Counted from the stretch's first letter, positions 32,228-41,307 are shown. The stretch is 64,000 nt of DNA from Paenarthrobacter ureafaciens (GCF_004028095.1 NZ_SBHM01000007.1:1798001-1862000); one strand, 5' to 3'. The notes: generated by a model not told the origin, from the letters alone. Program-made: numbers and translations.

Positions 32228-32881
32228 ATGAGCAAGGAACTGATTCAGCGGCTCGCGGTTTTGGATACACCGGCAGTAAGTGATGCCTTGGACAAACTGG
32301 GCATCGTCGGCCAGTGTGCGGGGATCATGCCGCTGGACCGGAGCTTCAACCTGGCGGGCAAGGCGTTCTGCATCAAGTACGTGCCGGCCAACGAACTGGG
32401 CGGCACGGTGGGGGACTTCGTGGACGATCTCGGTCCGGACGACGTAGCGGTGATCGACAACGCGGGACGCCTCGATGCAACGGTCTGGGGAGACCTGATG
32501 ACCACGGTGGCCAAGAAGAACGGTGTGGCCGGAACAGTCATCGACGGCGTCTGCCGGGACCTGGATCGGGCGCTGGAGTTCGATCACCCGCTCTTTACCC
32601 GCGGCAATTGGATGCGGACCGGCAAGGACCGCGTCCAGCTTGAGGCCATCGGCGTCCCCGTGATCATCGGGGGTGTAACCGTCCGCCCCGGCGACTTGCT
32701 GCGCGGCGACATCAACGGCGTGGTGGTGGTTCCGGCTGCCCGAGCGGAGGAAGTCATCGAGGTAGCGGAGCGGATCCAGCTCACCGAGGACACCATCAGG
32801 GCGGAAATCCAGCAAGGCGCGGCTTTGCGCCAAGCCCGCGAGCGCGCCGGTTACCACCGGCTTCAGACCCCGGTTGCGTAA
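32228..32881 (+). CDS. RraA/HMG-CHA aldolase family protein (3)
   Basis: A 217-residue RraA-fold protein: TPAVSDALDKLGIVG, DDVAVIDNAGR and active-site VIDGVCRDLDRALEF with the conserved Arg-Asp. It is closest in length to classic aldolases of this family and lacks the long N-terminus of copy 1. First gene of the Rieske operon, about 90 bp downstream of the box B promoter. Likely retro-aldol cleavage or oxaloacetate decarboxylation of a hydroxy-oxo-dicarboxylate; the three copies in 13 kb are unusual. Confidence 0.86.
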   Translation: MSKELIQRLAVLDTPAVSDALDKLGIVGQCAGIMPLDRSFNLAGKAFCIKYVPANELGGTVGDFVDDLGPDDVAVIDNAGRLDATVWGDLMTTVAKKNGVAGTVIDGVCRDLDRALEFDHPLFTRGNWMRTGKDRVQLEAIGVPVIIGGVTVRPGDLLRGDINGVVVVPAARAEEVIEVAERIQLTEDTIRAEIQQGAALRQARERAGYHRLQTPVA

Positions 32882-32892
32882 GGGAGTTCATC

Positions 32893-33891
32893 ATGAGCAT
32901 GCAGACACTGGAAAAGGACGCGGTCGCAGAGGCCCTGATGGAATTGCGGGTCCGCCACGTGAAGTGGGAAGCCGACGGTGTGCATTCCCTGACCTTCGTG
33001 CATCCGGAGGGCAAGGATCTCCCGGCATGGACGCCCGGCGCGCACCTGGAAATTGAGCTTCCCTCCGGGCTGGTCCGCCAGTACTCGCTGTGCGGAAACC
33101 CGAACGACAGCTGCCGGTACAAAGTAGCGGTGCTGCGGGACCCGGCAGGGCGCGGAGGTTCGGCGGAAATCCACGACACCGTACTCACGGGCCGCGTGTT
33201 GAAAGTGCGGGGACCGCGGAACCGCTTTGAGCTGGCCTACGCCTCGAACTATGTGTTCATCGCCGGCGGCATCGGCATCACCCCGATCCTTGCGATGGTG
33301 CAGGAACTGCGGGACAGGAAACCCTGGCATCTCTTCTACGGCGGCAGAACGCTGGATTCCATGGCGTTCCGGGAGGAGCTGGCCATGCTGGGGGAGAAGA
33401 ACGTGACGCTGGTTCCGCAGGACACCGCGGGCATCCTTGACCTTGATGAGGCGTTCTCCCGGGTTGATGAATCCACTGCAATCTACTGCTGCGGGCCGGA
33501 AGGATTGCTCAGCGCAGTCCTGGCCAAGGCGGAAGCCCTCGGAGTCGCTGACCAAGTGCACTTTGAACGCTTTGGCGCCGCACCCAAGCCCCCGGCAACC
33601 GACGCTCCGGCGGAGAGCGCAGCCGGTGCCTTTGAAGTCACGCTGGAGCGCACGGGCACCACCATTGAGGTGCTGCCGGAAGAAAGCGTCCTCGAAGCCA
33701 TTCGCAAGGTCCGCCCGGACATGCCCTCATCCTGCGAAGAAGGATTCTGCGGAACGTGTGAAACCCGGGTCCTGTTCGGCGAGATCGAACACCGCGACCA
33801 AATCCTTAGCAAGGCTGAACGTGAGGCGAACGAATCGATGTTCCCCTGCGTGTCCCGTGCCAAGGGCCCCAAAATCGTCCTCGACCTTTAG
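32893..33891 (+). CDS. Rieske oxygenase reductase (phthalate dioxygenase reductase/VanB type)
   Basis: 332 residues in the order flavin domain, NAD domain, C-terminal plant-type [2Fe-2S]. RQYSLCG (about 64-70) is the FMN-binding RxYS motif. FIAGGIGITPILAMVQELRD binds NADH, and YCCGPEGLL is the C-terminal nucleotide contact. The ferredoxin cysteines are in CEEGFCGTCETRVL and FPCVSRAKG. It supplies electrons to a two-component Rieske oxygenase, presumably the protein at 35055. Confidence 0.92.
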   Translation: MSMQTLEKDAVAEALMELRVRHVKWEADGVHSLTFVHPEGKDLPAWTPGAHLEIELPSGLVRQYSLCGNPNDSCRYKVAVLRDPAGRGGSAEIHDTVLTGRVLKVRGPRNRFELAYASNYVFIAGGIGITPILAMVQELRDRKPWHLFYGGRTLDSMAFREELAMLGEKNVTLVPQDTAGILDLDEAFSRVDESTAIYCCGPEGLLSAVLAKAEALGVADQVHFERFGAAPKPPATDAPAESAAGAFEVTLERTGTTIEVLPEESVLEAIRKVRPDMPSSCEEGFCGTCETRVLFGEIEHRDQILSKAEREANESMFPCVSRAKGPKIVLDL

Positions 33892-33920
33892 CCCCCTGCA
33901 TTGCCAGGGAAGGAGTCCCC

Positions 33921-34949
33921 ATGACAGTCATCGATATTCACGGCCATGTTTCGTCACCGGCCGAACTCTACGCCTACCGTTCCATCCTTCTTGCCGGCCG
34001 CGGGGCCCACGGGCGCTCCGGCGTGAAGCTTCCCAAGGACAAGGTCCAGGCCGCCGCCGAGCGCCATGTGGGCCTGCTCGACGCCGTCGGAACCGACATC
34101 CAGCTCATCTCTCCGCGTCCGTTCCAACTGATGCATTCGGAGGAGCCGGCGGACATCGTCAACTGGTGGACCCGCGCCACCAACAACGCAGTTGCTGACC
34201 AGGTTGCTGCTTTCCCCGAGCGGTTCCGGGGTGTTGCGGCGCTCCCTCAGGCTGTAGGCACTTCCCCCGAAGCATGGGTGGAGGAACTGGAACGCTGTGT
34301 CGAGGAACTTGGCTTTGTGGGCGTGCTCATCAATCCCGATCCCGCTGAGGGCCAGGAACTGCGTATTCCGCGGATCGGACATGAGTGGTGGTACCCGCTG
34401 TTCGAGAAGATGGTGGAGCTCAACGTCCCGGGCCTGGTCCACTCGGCCGGCTGCAAGAGCTGGCGTGAGTCCTACAGCGAGCACATGATTACCGAGTCCA
34501 GCCGCAGCGTCATTTCGCTTGCCGAATCCCGTGCCCTCCGCGACTTCCCGGACCTCAAGCTCATCATGAGCCACGGCGGCGGTTCCGTACCCTACCAGAT
34601 TGGGCGCTGGCGTTCCGCGCGCTACCTCGAGAACACCGAGGTGGAGTCGTACGATTCCAAGGAAAAGAGCGACGTTGCCATCGAAAGCTTCGACGAATCG
34701 CTCTCCCGGCTGCACTTCGACTCTTTGGTGCATTCCGGGCCGTCCCTGGAGCTGCTCATCAAGCTCGTGGGCCCCGGCAAGGTGCTGTTCGGCACGGAGG
34801 TCCCCGGCAGCGGATCTCCGATCAACCCGGATACCGGCCGCAGCTACGACGATCTTCTTCCCCTGATCAACGGCTTTGACTGGCTGACCCCCGGCGACCG
34901 TTCCCTCATCCTGGAAGACAACGCGCGCTCGCTCTACAAGCGGCTCTAG
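33921..34949 (+). CDS. 4-oxalomesaconate hydratase-like amidohydrolase (LigJ family)
   Basis: A 342-residue amidohydrolase-fold protein with metal motif DIHGHV (5-10), later VHSAGC and IMSHGGGSVPYQIGR. Running similarity to LigJ includes LPQAVGTSPEAWVEELERCV, LINPDP, WWYPLFEKMVELNVPGLVH, and PDTGRSYDDLLPL. LigJ hydrates 4-oxalomesaconate to 4-carboxy-4-hydroxy-2-oxoadipate, the substrate of RraA-type aldolases. This links the Rieske operon with LigAB. A decarboxylase of the same superfamily is the main alternative. Confidence 0.87.
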   Translation: MTVIDIHGHVSSPAELYAYRSILLAGRGAHGRSGVKLPKDKVQAAAERHVGLLDAVGTDIQLISPRPFQLMHSEEPADIVNWWTRATNNAVADQVAAFPERFRGVAALPQAVGTSPEAWVEELERCVEELGFVGVLINPDPAEGQELRIPRIGHEWWYPLFEKMVELNVPGLVHSAGCKSWRESYSEHMITESSRSVISLAESRALRDFPDLKLIMSHGGGSVPYQIGRWRSARYLENTEVESYDSKEKSDVAIESFDESLSRLHFDSLVHSGPSLELLIKLVGPGKVLFGTEVPGSGSPINPDTGRSYDDLLPLINGFDWLTPGDRSLILEDNARSLYKRL

Positions 34950-35054
34950 CGGCCAGCGCCCCGGCGCCGTTCTTCCGCTGCGTGTTCCGCCAGGAACTTC
35001 AGTAATTCCACTTCTCTCGATTTCCTTCATTGCTGCATCCCCCAGGAGGCCTCT

Positions 35055-36329
35055 GTGCGCATCACCCCAGAACTCAACGAACGTCTCACCCGCGTAGGTC
35101 CGGGAACGCCGATGGGCGAACTCTTCCGCCGCTACTGGATCCCCGCTTGCCTGAGCGAGGAAATTCCCACACCCGATTCGCCCCAGGTACGGGTCCGTAT
35201 CCTGGGCGAGGACCTGATTGCCTACCGTGACAGCTCCGGCGCCGTTGGCCTGGTTGACGCATTCTGCCCGCACCGCAAAGCTCCCATGTTCTTTGCCCGT
35301 AACGAGGAATGCGGCCTGCGCTGCGTTTACCACGGCTGGAAGTTTGACACCCTGGGCAACTGCGTGGACATGCCAACCGAACAGCCGGACAGCAAGTTCC
35401 GCTACCGCGTCAGCATGAAGGCGTACCCCACGTACGAGGCCGCAGGCATCGTGTGGACCTACATGGGTCCGCAGGAGCACACTCCGGAGGTGCCGGACCA
35501 GGAATGGATGCGGGCGCCGGAGACCCACCGCCGCGTTTCCAAGTCCGGTGAGCATTGCAATTTCCTGCAGGCAATCGAGGGCGGCATCGACACCGCACAC
35601 TCTTCCTTCGCTCACAACAACGACCTTGAGAACCCGCGCCTGCTGCGCAACCTCGACCGTCACCCCAAGTTGGACGTGGACTTCACCGATTACGGTTTCC
35701 GCTACGCCTCCGAACGCAACGTGGGCGACGAGACCACGTACCTCCGCATCTACCAGTACCTCCTGCCGTCACAGCAATGCCGCGGCTTCCTGGTGGGCCT
35801 GGACGGCAAGACGCCGGAAATGCCCGGTTTCTACGGCCACATCTGGGTCCCCATCGATGACGAGAACGTCATGGTCTACAACACCTTGGCTTCCGCGAAC
35901 CTGGATTACCCCATCACCGACGAATGGTGGGCAGCACACGAGTCCGAAATGGGCCGCGGCATCCCCGAGCGCATTCCCGGCACCTACTGGCTCAAGCGCA
36001 ACCAGTCCAACGACTACTTCATTGACCGTGAAGTCCAGCGCACCAAGACCTTCACCGGCATCGAGGGCGTCAACACCCAGGACTACGCCATCCAGGAAGG
36101 CATGGGTCCCATCGTGGACCGCAGCACCGAGGCCCTGGGAAGCACGGACCGCGCTGTGTTGGCCTGCCGGCGGATGCTGCTCAAGCTGATGGACGACATG
36201 GAAGCGGGCAAGGCTCCCCTCGGTACCGAGCCGGAAACCTACCGCGACATCCGTGGCGCGGACGCCCTGGTGCCGCACGGCACCGACTGGCGTGAAGCAG
36301 CCGAAAAGATGACGCTCGCACAGTGGTGA
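35055..36329 (+). CDS. Rieske non-haem iron oxygenase, phthalate 4,5-dioxygenase-like
   Basis: 424 residues, GTG start six bases after AGGAGG. Rieske ligands: FCPHRKAP (Cys, His) and CGLRCVYHGWKFD (Cys, His). Mononuclear iron site: GIDTAHSSFAH, with Asn in the preceding HCNFLQAIEGG. The N-terminal RVGPGTPMGELFRRYWIPA and overall length are those of the alpha-only phthalate 4,5-dioxygenase group; vanillate demethylase VanA is about 80 residues shorter. No beta subunit is present. It may hydroxylate or O-demethylate an aromatic acid with the reductase at 32893. Confidence 0.92.
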   Translation: MRITPELNERLTRVGPGTPMGELFRRYWIPACLSEEIPTPDSPQVRVRILGEDLIAYRDSSGAVGLVDAFCPHRKAPMFFARNEECGLRCVYHGWKFDTLGNCVDMPTEQPDSKFRYRVSMKAYPTYEAAGIVWTYMGPQEHTPEVPDQEWMRAPETHRRVSKSGEHCNFLQAIEGGIDTAHSSFAHNNDLENPRLLRNLDRHPKLDVDFTDYGFRYASERNVGDETTYLRIYQYLLPSQQCRGFLVGLDGKTPEMPGFYGHIWVPIDDENVMVYNTLASANLDYPITDEWWAAHESEMGRGIPERIPGTYWLKRNQSNDYFIDREVQRTKTFTGIEGVNTQDYAIQEGMGPIVDRSTEALGSTDRAVLACRRMLLKLMDDMEAGKAPLGTEPETYRDIRGADALVPHGTDWREAAEKMTLAQW

Positions 36330-36406
36330 GCGGCCGGAAATGACCGCCGGTGTCAACGCAAGCAACCGCACCAGTGCCAACGAAGCTTAAAGGAGTAGTA
36401 CCCACA

Positions 36407-36604
36407 ATGCAGGAACATCACGTCGTAGAGGTCCGGGCCACCGGATACACGCCTGAATCGGTGGCCACCAAAGTCCAGGAAGAGCTGGACAAGCACGACG
36501 CCGAAGGTTGGTCGCTGGAAAACATCCAGCCGATCATCTACAACTCCTCCACCACCGGCTACCTGCTCCTGGTCTTTGCCCGCGCCAAGAACCATGCGGC
36601 CTGA
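36407..36604 (+). CDS. small DUF4177-like protein
   Basis: A 65-residue protein from the ATG at 36407, which follows AAAGGAG; a GTG-initiated form from 36350 would lack a ribosome site. Pattern: MQEHHVVEVRAT, a helix with VQEELDKHDAEGWSLENIQP, then YLLLVFARAKN. This beta-alpha-beta-beta layout with GWxLxxIxP resembles DUF4177 proteins of unknown function. It lies between the Rieske oxygenase and the alcohol dehydrogenase, which overlaps its end. It could be an accessory or assembly factor of the oxygenase. Confidence 0.7.
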   Translation: MQEHHVVEVRATGYTPESVATKVQEELDKHDAEGWSLENIQPIIYNSSTTGYLLLVFARAKNHAA

Positions 36605-37757
36605 ACCATCGGCCGCCGTCGTCACCGCCGGGCGGCCGGCCGCCGTCGGGCCTGACCGATCCTTGGTCCGTGCATCGGTGACCGTGGACGCCCAACGGAA
36701 CGAACTCCGCAGCTTCCCGCTTCCGAAGGTTGATGCGGATGCTGCGCTGCTGCGGATCGAAGCGGCGGGCGTCTGCGGTTCGGATGTGGATTCCTACGGG
36801 CGGGACCTGCCGCCCAGGATCATGGGGCACGAGAACGTCGGTACGCTGTTTTCGGTCGGGGAGCTGGCAGCGGCACGCTGGGGCGTGGGCGACGGGGACC
36901 GGGTACTCCTGGAGGAGTATCTGCCGTGCGGCCACTGCGCCTTCTGCCGCAGCTCGGAGTTCAGGTCCTGCCTGGCCTCCGATACCTCGGCCAACCCGGA
37001 CGCTTTGCGCTTCGGTTCCACCGGGATCGACGTCGGCCACGGACTGTGGGGCGGGTACGCGGAAGTGATGTACGTGCATCCCAATTCGGTGCCGCACGAA
37101 GTGCCCGACGGCGTGTCTCCCGTCCTCGCTACCCTGGGCCTGCCGCTGGGCAACGGCTATCAATGGGCATACCTCGACGGCGGCACCCGGCCGGGTGACT
37201 GCGTGGTCATCATGGGTCCCGGCCAGGCCGGCATCGGCAGTCTTTTGGCCGCCCGTGAGGCAGGCGCGGGGACCGTCGTCGTGATTGGCTTGGAACGCGA
37301 CCAGCAGCGTCTGGAGGTCGCGCGGCTGTTCGGGGCGGATGCCACGCTGGTGGTTGACGGCCCCAACCCGGACGACGCCGTGGCGGCGGTCCTGGATCTG
37401 AGCAACGGCGTCGGCGCGAATTTGGTCATCGACGCCGCCGCCGGGACGGATGAAACGTTGGGATTGGCCATCGACATGGTTGCCAAGCGCGGCCGGATCA
37501 TTATGGCCGCCGCATCCCGGACGCCCCTGCGCAACTTTCCCGTATGGAAACTCTCGCGCAAGCATCTGGACCTGCAAGCCGTCCGTGGCCACAGCTTCGA
37601 ATCCGTCGAATGGGCACTGCGTCTCATTGCTTCAGGCAAGTATCCTCTTGAGAAGATGTCGAACTTCGTCGGGGGGCTGGACGACGTTGACGCCGCGCTC
37701 CGCGCAACCGGCGGATGGGACTCGAATCCGATTTTGCACGCAACCATCGTGCCGTAA
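36594..37757 (+). CDS. zinc-dependent (MDR) alcohol dehydrogenase
   Basis: 387 residues. Catalytic zinc ligands are in GVCGSDVDSYG and GHENVG; the structural-zinc lobe is CGHCAFCRSSEFRSC. The NAD motif is GPGQAGIGSLLAA. The ATG overlaps the preceding small gene by 11 bp. Likely oxidation of a hydroxymethyl group, diol or dihydrodiol within the Rieske pathway; the substrate is unknown. Confidence 0.9.
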   Translation: MRPEPSAAVVTAGRPAAVGPDRSLVRASVTVDAQRNELRSFPLPKVDADAALLRIEAAGVCGSDVDSYGRDLPPRIMGHENVGTLFSVGELAAARWGVGDGDRVLLEEYLPCGHCAFCRSSEFRSCLASDTSANPDALRFGSTGIDVGHGLWGGYAEVMYVHPNSVPHEVPDGVSPVLATLGLPLGNGYQWAYLDGGTRPGDCVVIMGPGQAGIGSLLAAREAGAGTVVVIGLERDQQRLEVARLFGADATLVVDGPNPDDAVAAVLDLSNGVGANLVIDAAAGTDETLGLAIDMVAKRGRIIMAAASRTPLRNFPVWKLSRKHLDLQAVRGHSFESVEWALRLIASGKYPLEKMSNFVGGLDDVDAALRATGGWDSNPILHATIVP

Positions 37758-37807
37758 GCATGCGCGGAAAACCGGACCGCAACCACCCAACAATGAGGAG
37801 TTCAACG

Positions 37808-39415
37808 GTGAACGACAACATGCAAGAGACCGGCTGGCGCCCACCGCGCTGGGACCGGGAAGCGGACCTCCTGGTGGTGGGCTACGGCGGTGCGGGGGCG
37901 ACGTTCGCAGCCACCGCCGCCGGGCTGGGCGAAGATGTCCTGGTCTTGGAAAAGGCCGAACAGGGTGGCGGAAATTCCGTGTGCGTCGCGGGATCGCTGC
38001 TCACATACCCGGTGGATGACGTCAAAGCCAAGCAGTACTTGGACTGGATGTGTGCCGGCCAGACCGAAGGAGACGTTCTGGATGCGTTCATCCAGGGCAT
38101 GAAGGACATTCCTGACTTTCAGGCTCAATTGGGCTTCGACATGAAAGAAGACCCACAGCCGTTCAGGGCGGACGGATTCTTCCCCGAGTACCCCGGTGCC
38201 CCGGGAGCCGAAGGCTTGCTGGGCCTGAGCGTCATCAAGGCTCCGGGAGGTGCCGCCCTCTACGAGTCCATTGCCGCGCTCGCGGAAGCGCGGGGTGCCA
38301 CCATCCAGCATTCAACCCGCGTGGTGGACTTGATCCAGCATCCGGTAACCAAAGAAATCCTGGGCGTCACCGCCCGGACAGCCGACGGTTCGATGGTGAA
38401 CATCGCGGGGCGGAAAGCAACCGTGTTGGCAACGGGAGGCTTCGAGTTCAACGAACGCATGCGCCGCCAATATCTCACGCACTGCCCTGTCCTGTTCCTC
38501 GGCAGCCCGCAGCTGACCGGCGATGGAATCGAGCTGGCCCAGGGGGCCGGTGCGCAGCTCTGGCACATGAACTCGGTGTCCGGCCCGCTGTATTGGGGTG
38601 TTGAGGTGGAACCGGGCAGGGTCTACGTGACCTACGACTTCATGCGGATGTCCGGCTTCGGGCACAGGGCCCCGGCTTTCAAAGATGGCGGCGGAATCAT
38701 CTGGGTGGACAAGAACGCCCGGCGGTTCCACAACGAGACCACCGAAACCGGGGACGTCCATCACGGCTACTCAAACCGGGAGAGCTGGTTCAGCGTGGAC
38801 GTGGAGTCAGCAGAGTTCAACCACGTTCCGGCCTTCCAGATCATGGACGCCAAAGCCTTCAACGCCGGAGCCGTCATGACCACGCTCAATTCACGCACAC
38901 CGGCGTGGAGCGAGGACAACCTTGCCGAACTCGGGAATGGCTGGGTCCTCAAGGCGGACACCTTGGCCGAACTCGCCGTCAAGTGTGCATTCGCCGAGGT
39001 TCCCGGGGCGTACCGGGGCGGCCACCTGGACCCGGAAGTGCTGGAAAGCACGGTGGCAGAGTACAACCGCCGCATCGCGGACGGGGAACCGGACGAGTTC
39101 GGGCGCGCGGACTACCGCGTGGAACTGGGTGAAGGCCCGTACTACGCAGTGGGACCCATGCTCCCGACGTTCGTCAACACCCACGGCGGCCCCAAGCACA
39201 ATGCATCCCAGCGGGTCCTGGACCACCGGGATCGGGAGATCGGCCGGCTGTACGCCATCGGTGAATGCGGATCCTTGTGGGGGCCGTATTACAACTCCAT
39301 GGGCGACATCGCGGAGTTCCTTATCTCCGGGCAGCTTGCAGCCAAGGACGCCGCTCAATTGTTGCCGTGGGACAACCAAAGGGCTTTGGCCGGAATCGGA
39401 GGCAGCGCAGTATGA
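37808..39415 (+). CDS. FAD-dependent oxidoreductase, fumarate reductase/ketosteroid dehydrogenase type
   Basis: 535 residues from a GTG placed seven bases after GAGGAG; the frame is open further upstream but overlaps the alcohol dehydrogenase. N-terminal FAD motif VVGYGGAGATFAATAAG and a Glu ending strand 2. The FAD_binding_2 C-terminal motif is RLYAIGECGSLWGPYYNS. There is no haem or signal sequence, so it is a soluble dehydrogenase or reductase acting on a C-C bond next to a carbonyl. It could aromatise a dihydrodiol or reduce an enoate; coupling to the next gene by ATGA shows they act together. Confidence 0.87.
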   Translation: MNDNMQETGWRPPRWDREADLLVVGYGGAGATFAATAAGLGEDVLVLEKAEQGGGNSVCVAGSLLTYPVDDVKAKQYLDWMCAGQTEGDVLDAFIQGMKDIPDFQAQLGFDMKEDPQPFRADGFFPEYPGAPGAEGLLGLSVIKAPGGAALYESIAALAEARGATIQHSTRVVDLIQHPVTKEILGVTARTADGSMVNIAGRKATVLATGGFEFNERMRRQYLTHCPVLFLGSPQLTGDGIELAQGAGAQLWHMNSVSGPLYWGVEVEPGRVYVTYDFMRMSGFGHRAPAFKDGGGIIWVDKNARRFHNETTETGDVHHGYSNRESWFSVDVESAEFNHVPAFQIMDAKAFNAGAVMTTLNSRTPAWSEDNLAELGNGWVLKADTLAELAVKCAFAEVPGAYRGGHLDPEVLESTVAEYNRRIADGEPDEFGRADYRVELGEGPYYAVGPMLPTFVNTHGGPKHNASQRVLDHRDREIGRLYAIGECGSLWGPYYNSMGDIAEFLISGQLAAKDAAQLLPWDNQRALAGIGGSAV

Positions 39416-40197
39416 ACACGCTTATGGCACCGCCGCTCTTCACCCACCCCCGCGAACTGCGCGCCGAAATCGCCGCAGGGCGCTGGGACGGGAACCTCGG
39501 TACCATTCCGCAGGGCTACACCCAGTCGTCGGTGGTCATCCTGCCCGGTTCCCATGCCGCAGATTTCCTGAAGTTCTGCCAGCTCAATTCCAAGGCTGCC
39601 GGACTGCTGCACATGGGTGCCCCCGGCGATCCCGATCCCGGGCCACTCGCTCCCGGTGGGGACATCCGCAGCGAGCTCCACAGCTACCGGATCTGGCGCG
39701 ACGGCGAACTGGTCGGCCGGGCCTCGGACGTCAAGGACCTGTGGCGGGAGGACATGGTGGCGTTCTACCTGGGCTGTTCCCTCACCTTTGAACATGCTTT
39801 GACGCAGGCCGGGGTGGTCCGCGGCGAAGGACGCGTGTACACCACCGGAATTCCCACCACCGCCGTAGGAAACTTCAGCACCAACCTGGCAGTCACCATG
39901 CGGCCCATGGATACCGCCAACGCTATCCGCGCCATCCAGGTAACCTCGCGGTTTCCGGCCACCCACGGCGGACCGGTCCACTTCGGGGATCCCGCCAAGC
40001 TGGGCCTCAAGGACCTTTCCGCTCCGGACTTCGGACCGGCACCAACTTTGGGTGCAGATGAACTTCCCGTGTTCTGGGCGTGCAGTGCCACCGCGGTACT
40101 GGCTGCCCAGGCCGCCAAGCCGGACCTGATGATCACCTTCGATCCTCCTTACATGCTCATCACCGACCGCAGGGTGGAAGAAACAGCAGTCTTCTAG
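39412..40197 (+). CDS. D-glutamate cyclase/putative hydro-lyase family (DUF1445, YcsI-like)
   Basis: 261 residues from the ATG overlapping the flavoprotein stop. It starts HPRELRAEIAAGRWDGNLGT and includes PGYTQ-type PQGYTQSSVVILP, FYLGCSLTFEHAL and TTGIPTTAVG, then SRFPATHGGPVHFGDP near 190. This family includes mitochondrial D-glutamate cyclase, and other members are called hydro-lyases. In this operon it may hydrate or dehydrate an unsaturated oxo-acid formed after ring opening, an inference from context. Confidence 0.8.
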   Translation: MNTLMAPPLFTHPRELRAEIAAGRWDGNLGTIPQGYTQSSVVILPGSHAADFLKFCQLNSKAAGLLHMGAPGDPDPGPLAPGGDIRSELHSYRIWRDGELVGRASDVKDLWREDMVAFYLGCSLTFEHALTQAGVVRGEGRVYTTGIPTTAVGNFSTNLAVTMRPMDTANAIRAIQVTSRFPATHGGPVHFGDPAKLGLKDLSAPDFGPAPTLGADELPVFWACSATAVLAAQAAKPDLMITFDPPYMLITDRRVEETAVF

Positions 40198-40256
40198 AAA
40201 TTCGTCCTTCCCGGTCCGTTTCTCCGTGGACCGGGAACTTTGAAAGGAACACCAGC

Positions 40257-41288
40257 ATGCGCAAGGCACTTGTTCTGTCTGCTGTCCTGGCATTGGGGCT
40301 CACCGCGTGTGGGGCGCCAAACCAGGCCTCAAGCCAGGCACAGACCACTGATTACGCCACCCTCCAGGACCTCGTCACCGCCGCCGAGGCCGAAGGTAGC
40401 GTCAGGCTGTACACCAGCCTTCTGGAACCCGACCTGGTCAAACTGGTGGCCGGCTTCGAAGCCAAGTACAAGATCGACGTCGAGGATGTCCGCCTGGGCG
40501 GTACGGACGCGATGAACCGCTTCGACTCCGAGTCCGCCGCCAAGGCGAAGACGGCCGACGTTGTTCTTGTGAACGACACCTCCTACTTTGGCACCGCAAC
40601 CGACAAGGGAATCATCACGCCGCTGGATCAGACGGGCGTGCTCAAGTTCGTCCCGGACTTCCCCAAGGACATGTTGCTGGAGAAGGAAAAAACCGCGGTA
40701 CTCACCATTACCAACAATGGCCTCGCCTACAACAGCGACTTGGTTGACGCAAAGGACGTACCGACGTCGTGGGAGGACCTGCTGGACCCCAAGTGGAAGG
40801 GCAAGATCCTCATGGTCAGCCCTGATGCTTCCCTGGCGAACGTTCTCACGTGGGACATCGTGGCCAAGTCGCAGGGTGAGGACTTCTTGAAAAAGCTGGG
40901 CGGGCAGGTGGCGCGTTACTACCCCAACCTGGTCCCGATGCACGAGGCACTGGCTGCCGGTGAAGGCCAAATCGCGCTGCCCAGTCCTGAATTCTATGCC
41001 ATGGCCCAAAAAGCCGGCGGTAAGCCCTTGGGCTTCGGATCGCTTTCCCCGAACTACTATCCTGCGCAGGCAGTGGGTGTAGCCACGGCCGCTGAGCATC
41101 CGGCTGCTGCCCGCCTGCTCACGGAGTACCTGCTAAGCGAAGAAGGCGTGGCCACCATTACTGCGGGCGCCGGCGTCTTCTCGCCCTACGACAAGGATGT
41201 TCCGGCCGATTTCAAGGTGCCCAGCGCCGACGAGATCAAGGACGTCCAGTCGCGGCAGGAGAAGATCGCGGCCCAGTTCAAGGGCTAG
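40257..41288 (+). CDS. ABC solute-binding lipoprotein, iron/thiamine/spermidine type (1)
   Basis: 343 residues with lipobox LTAC (Cys18). Fold markers: AEAEGSVRLYTSLLEPD, FEAKYKIDVEDVRLGG, SWEDLLDPKWKGKILM and YYPNLVPMHEALAAG. It is clearly paralogous to the protein at 50182 (same SWEDLLDPKWKGK and LVP(M/L)HEALAAG segments). Neither has adjacent permeases; the double-domain permease and ATPase at 58035-61076 belong to this transporter class and may serve both. A terminator follows. Confidence 0.9.
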   Translation: MRKALVLSAVLALGLTACGAPNQASSQAQTTDYATLQDLVTAAEAEGSVRLYTSLLEPDLVKLVAGFEAKYKIDVEDVRLGGTDAMNRFDSESAAKAKTADVVLVNDTSYFGTATDKGIITPLDQTGVLKFVPDFPKDMLLEKEKTAVLTITNNGLAYNSDLVDAKDVPTSWEDLLDPKWKGKILMVSPDASLANVLTWDIVAKSQGEDFLKKLGGQVARYYPNLVPMHEALAAGEGQIALPSPEFYAMAQKAGGKPLGFGSLSPNYYPAQAVGVATAAEHPAAARLLTEYLLSEEGVATITAGAGVFSPYDKDVPADFKVPSADEIKDVQSRQEKIAAQFKG

Positions 41289-41307
41289 TCTTACCGCTGG
41301 CCATATC

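Noticed and set aside
33954..35663. Long antisense open frame opposite the LigJ-like and Rieske genes
   Set aside because: It spans two well-supported sense genes and their intergenic region and shows no recognisable protein.
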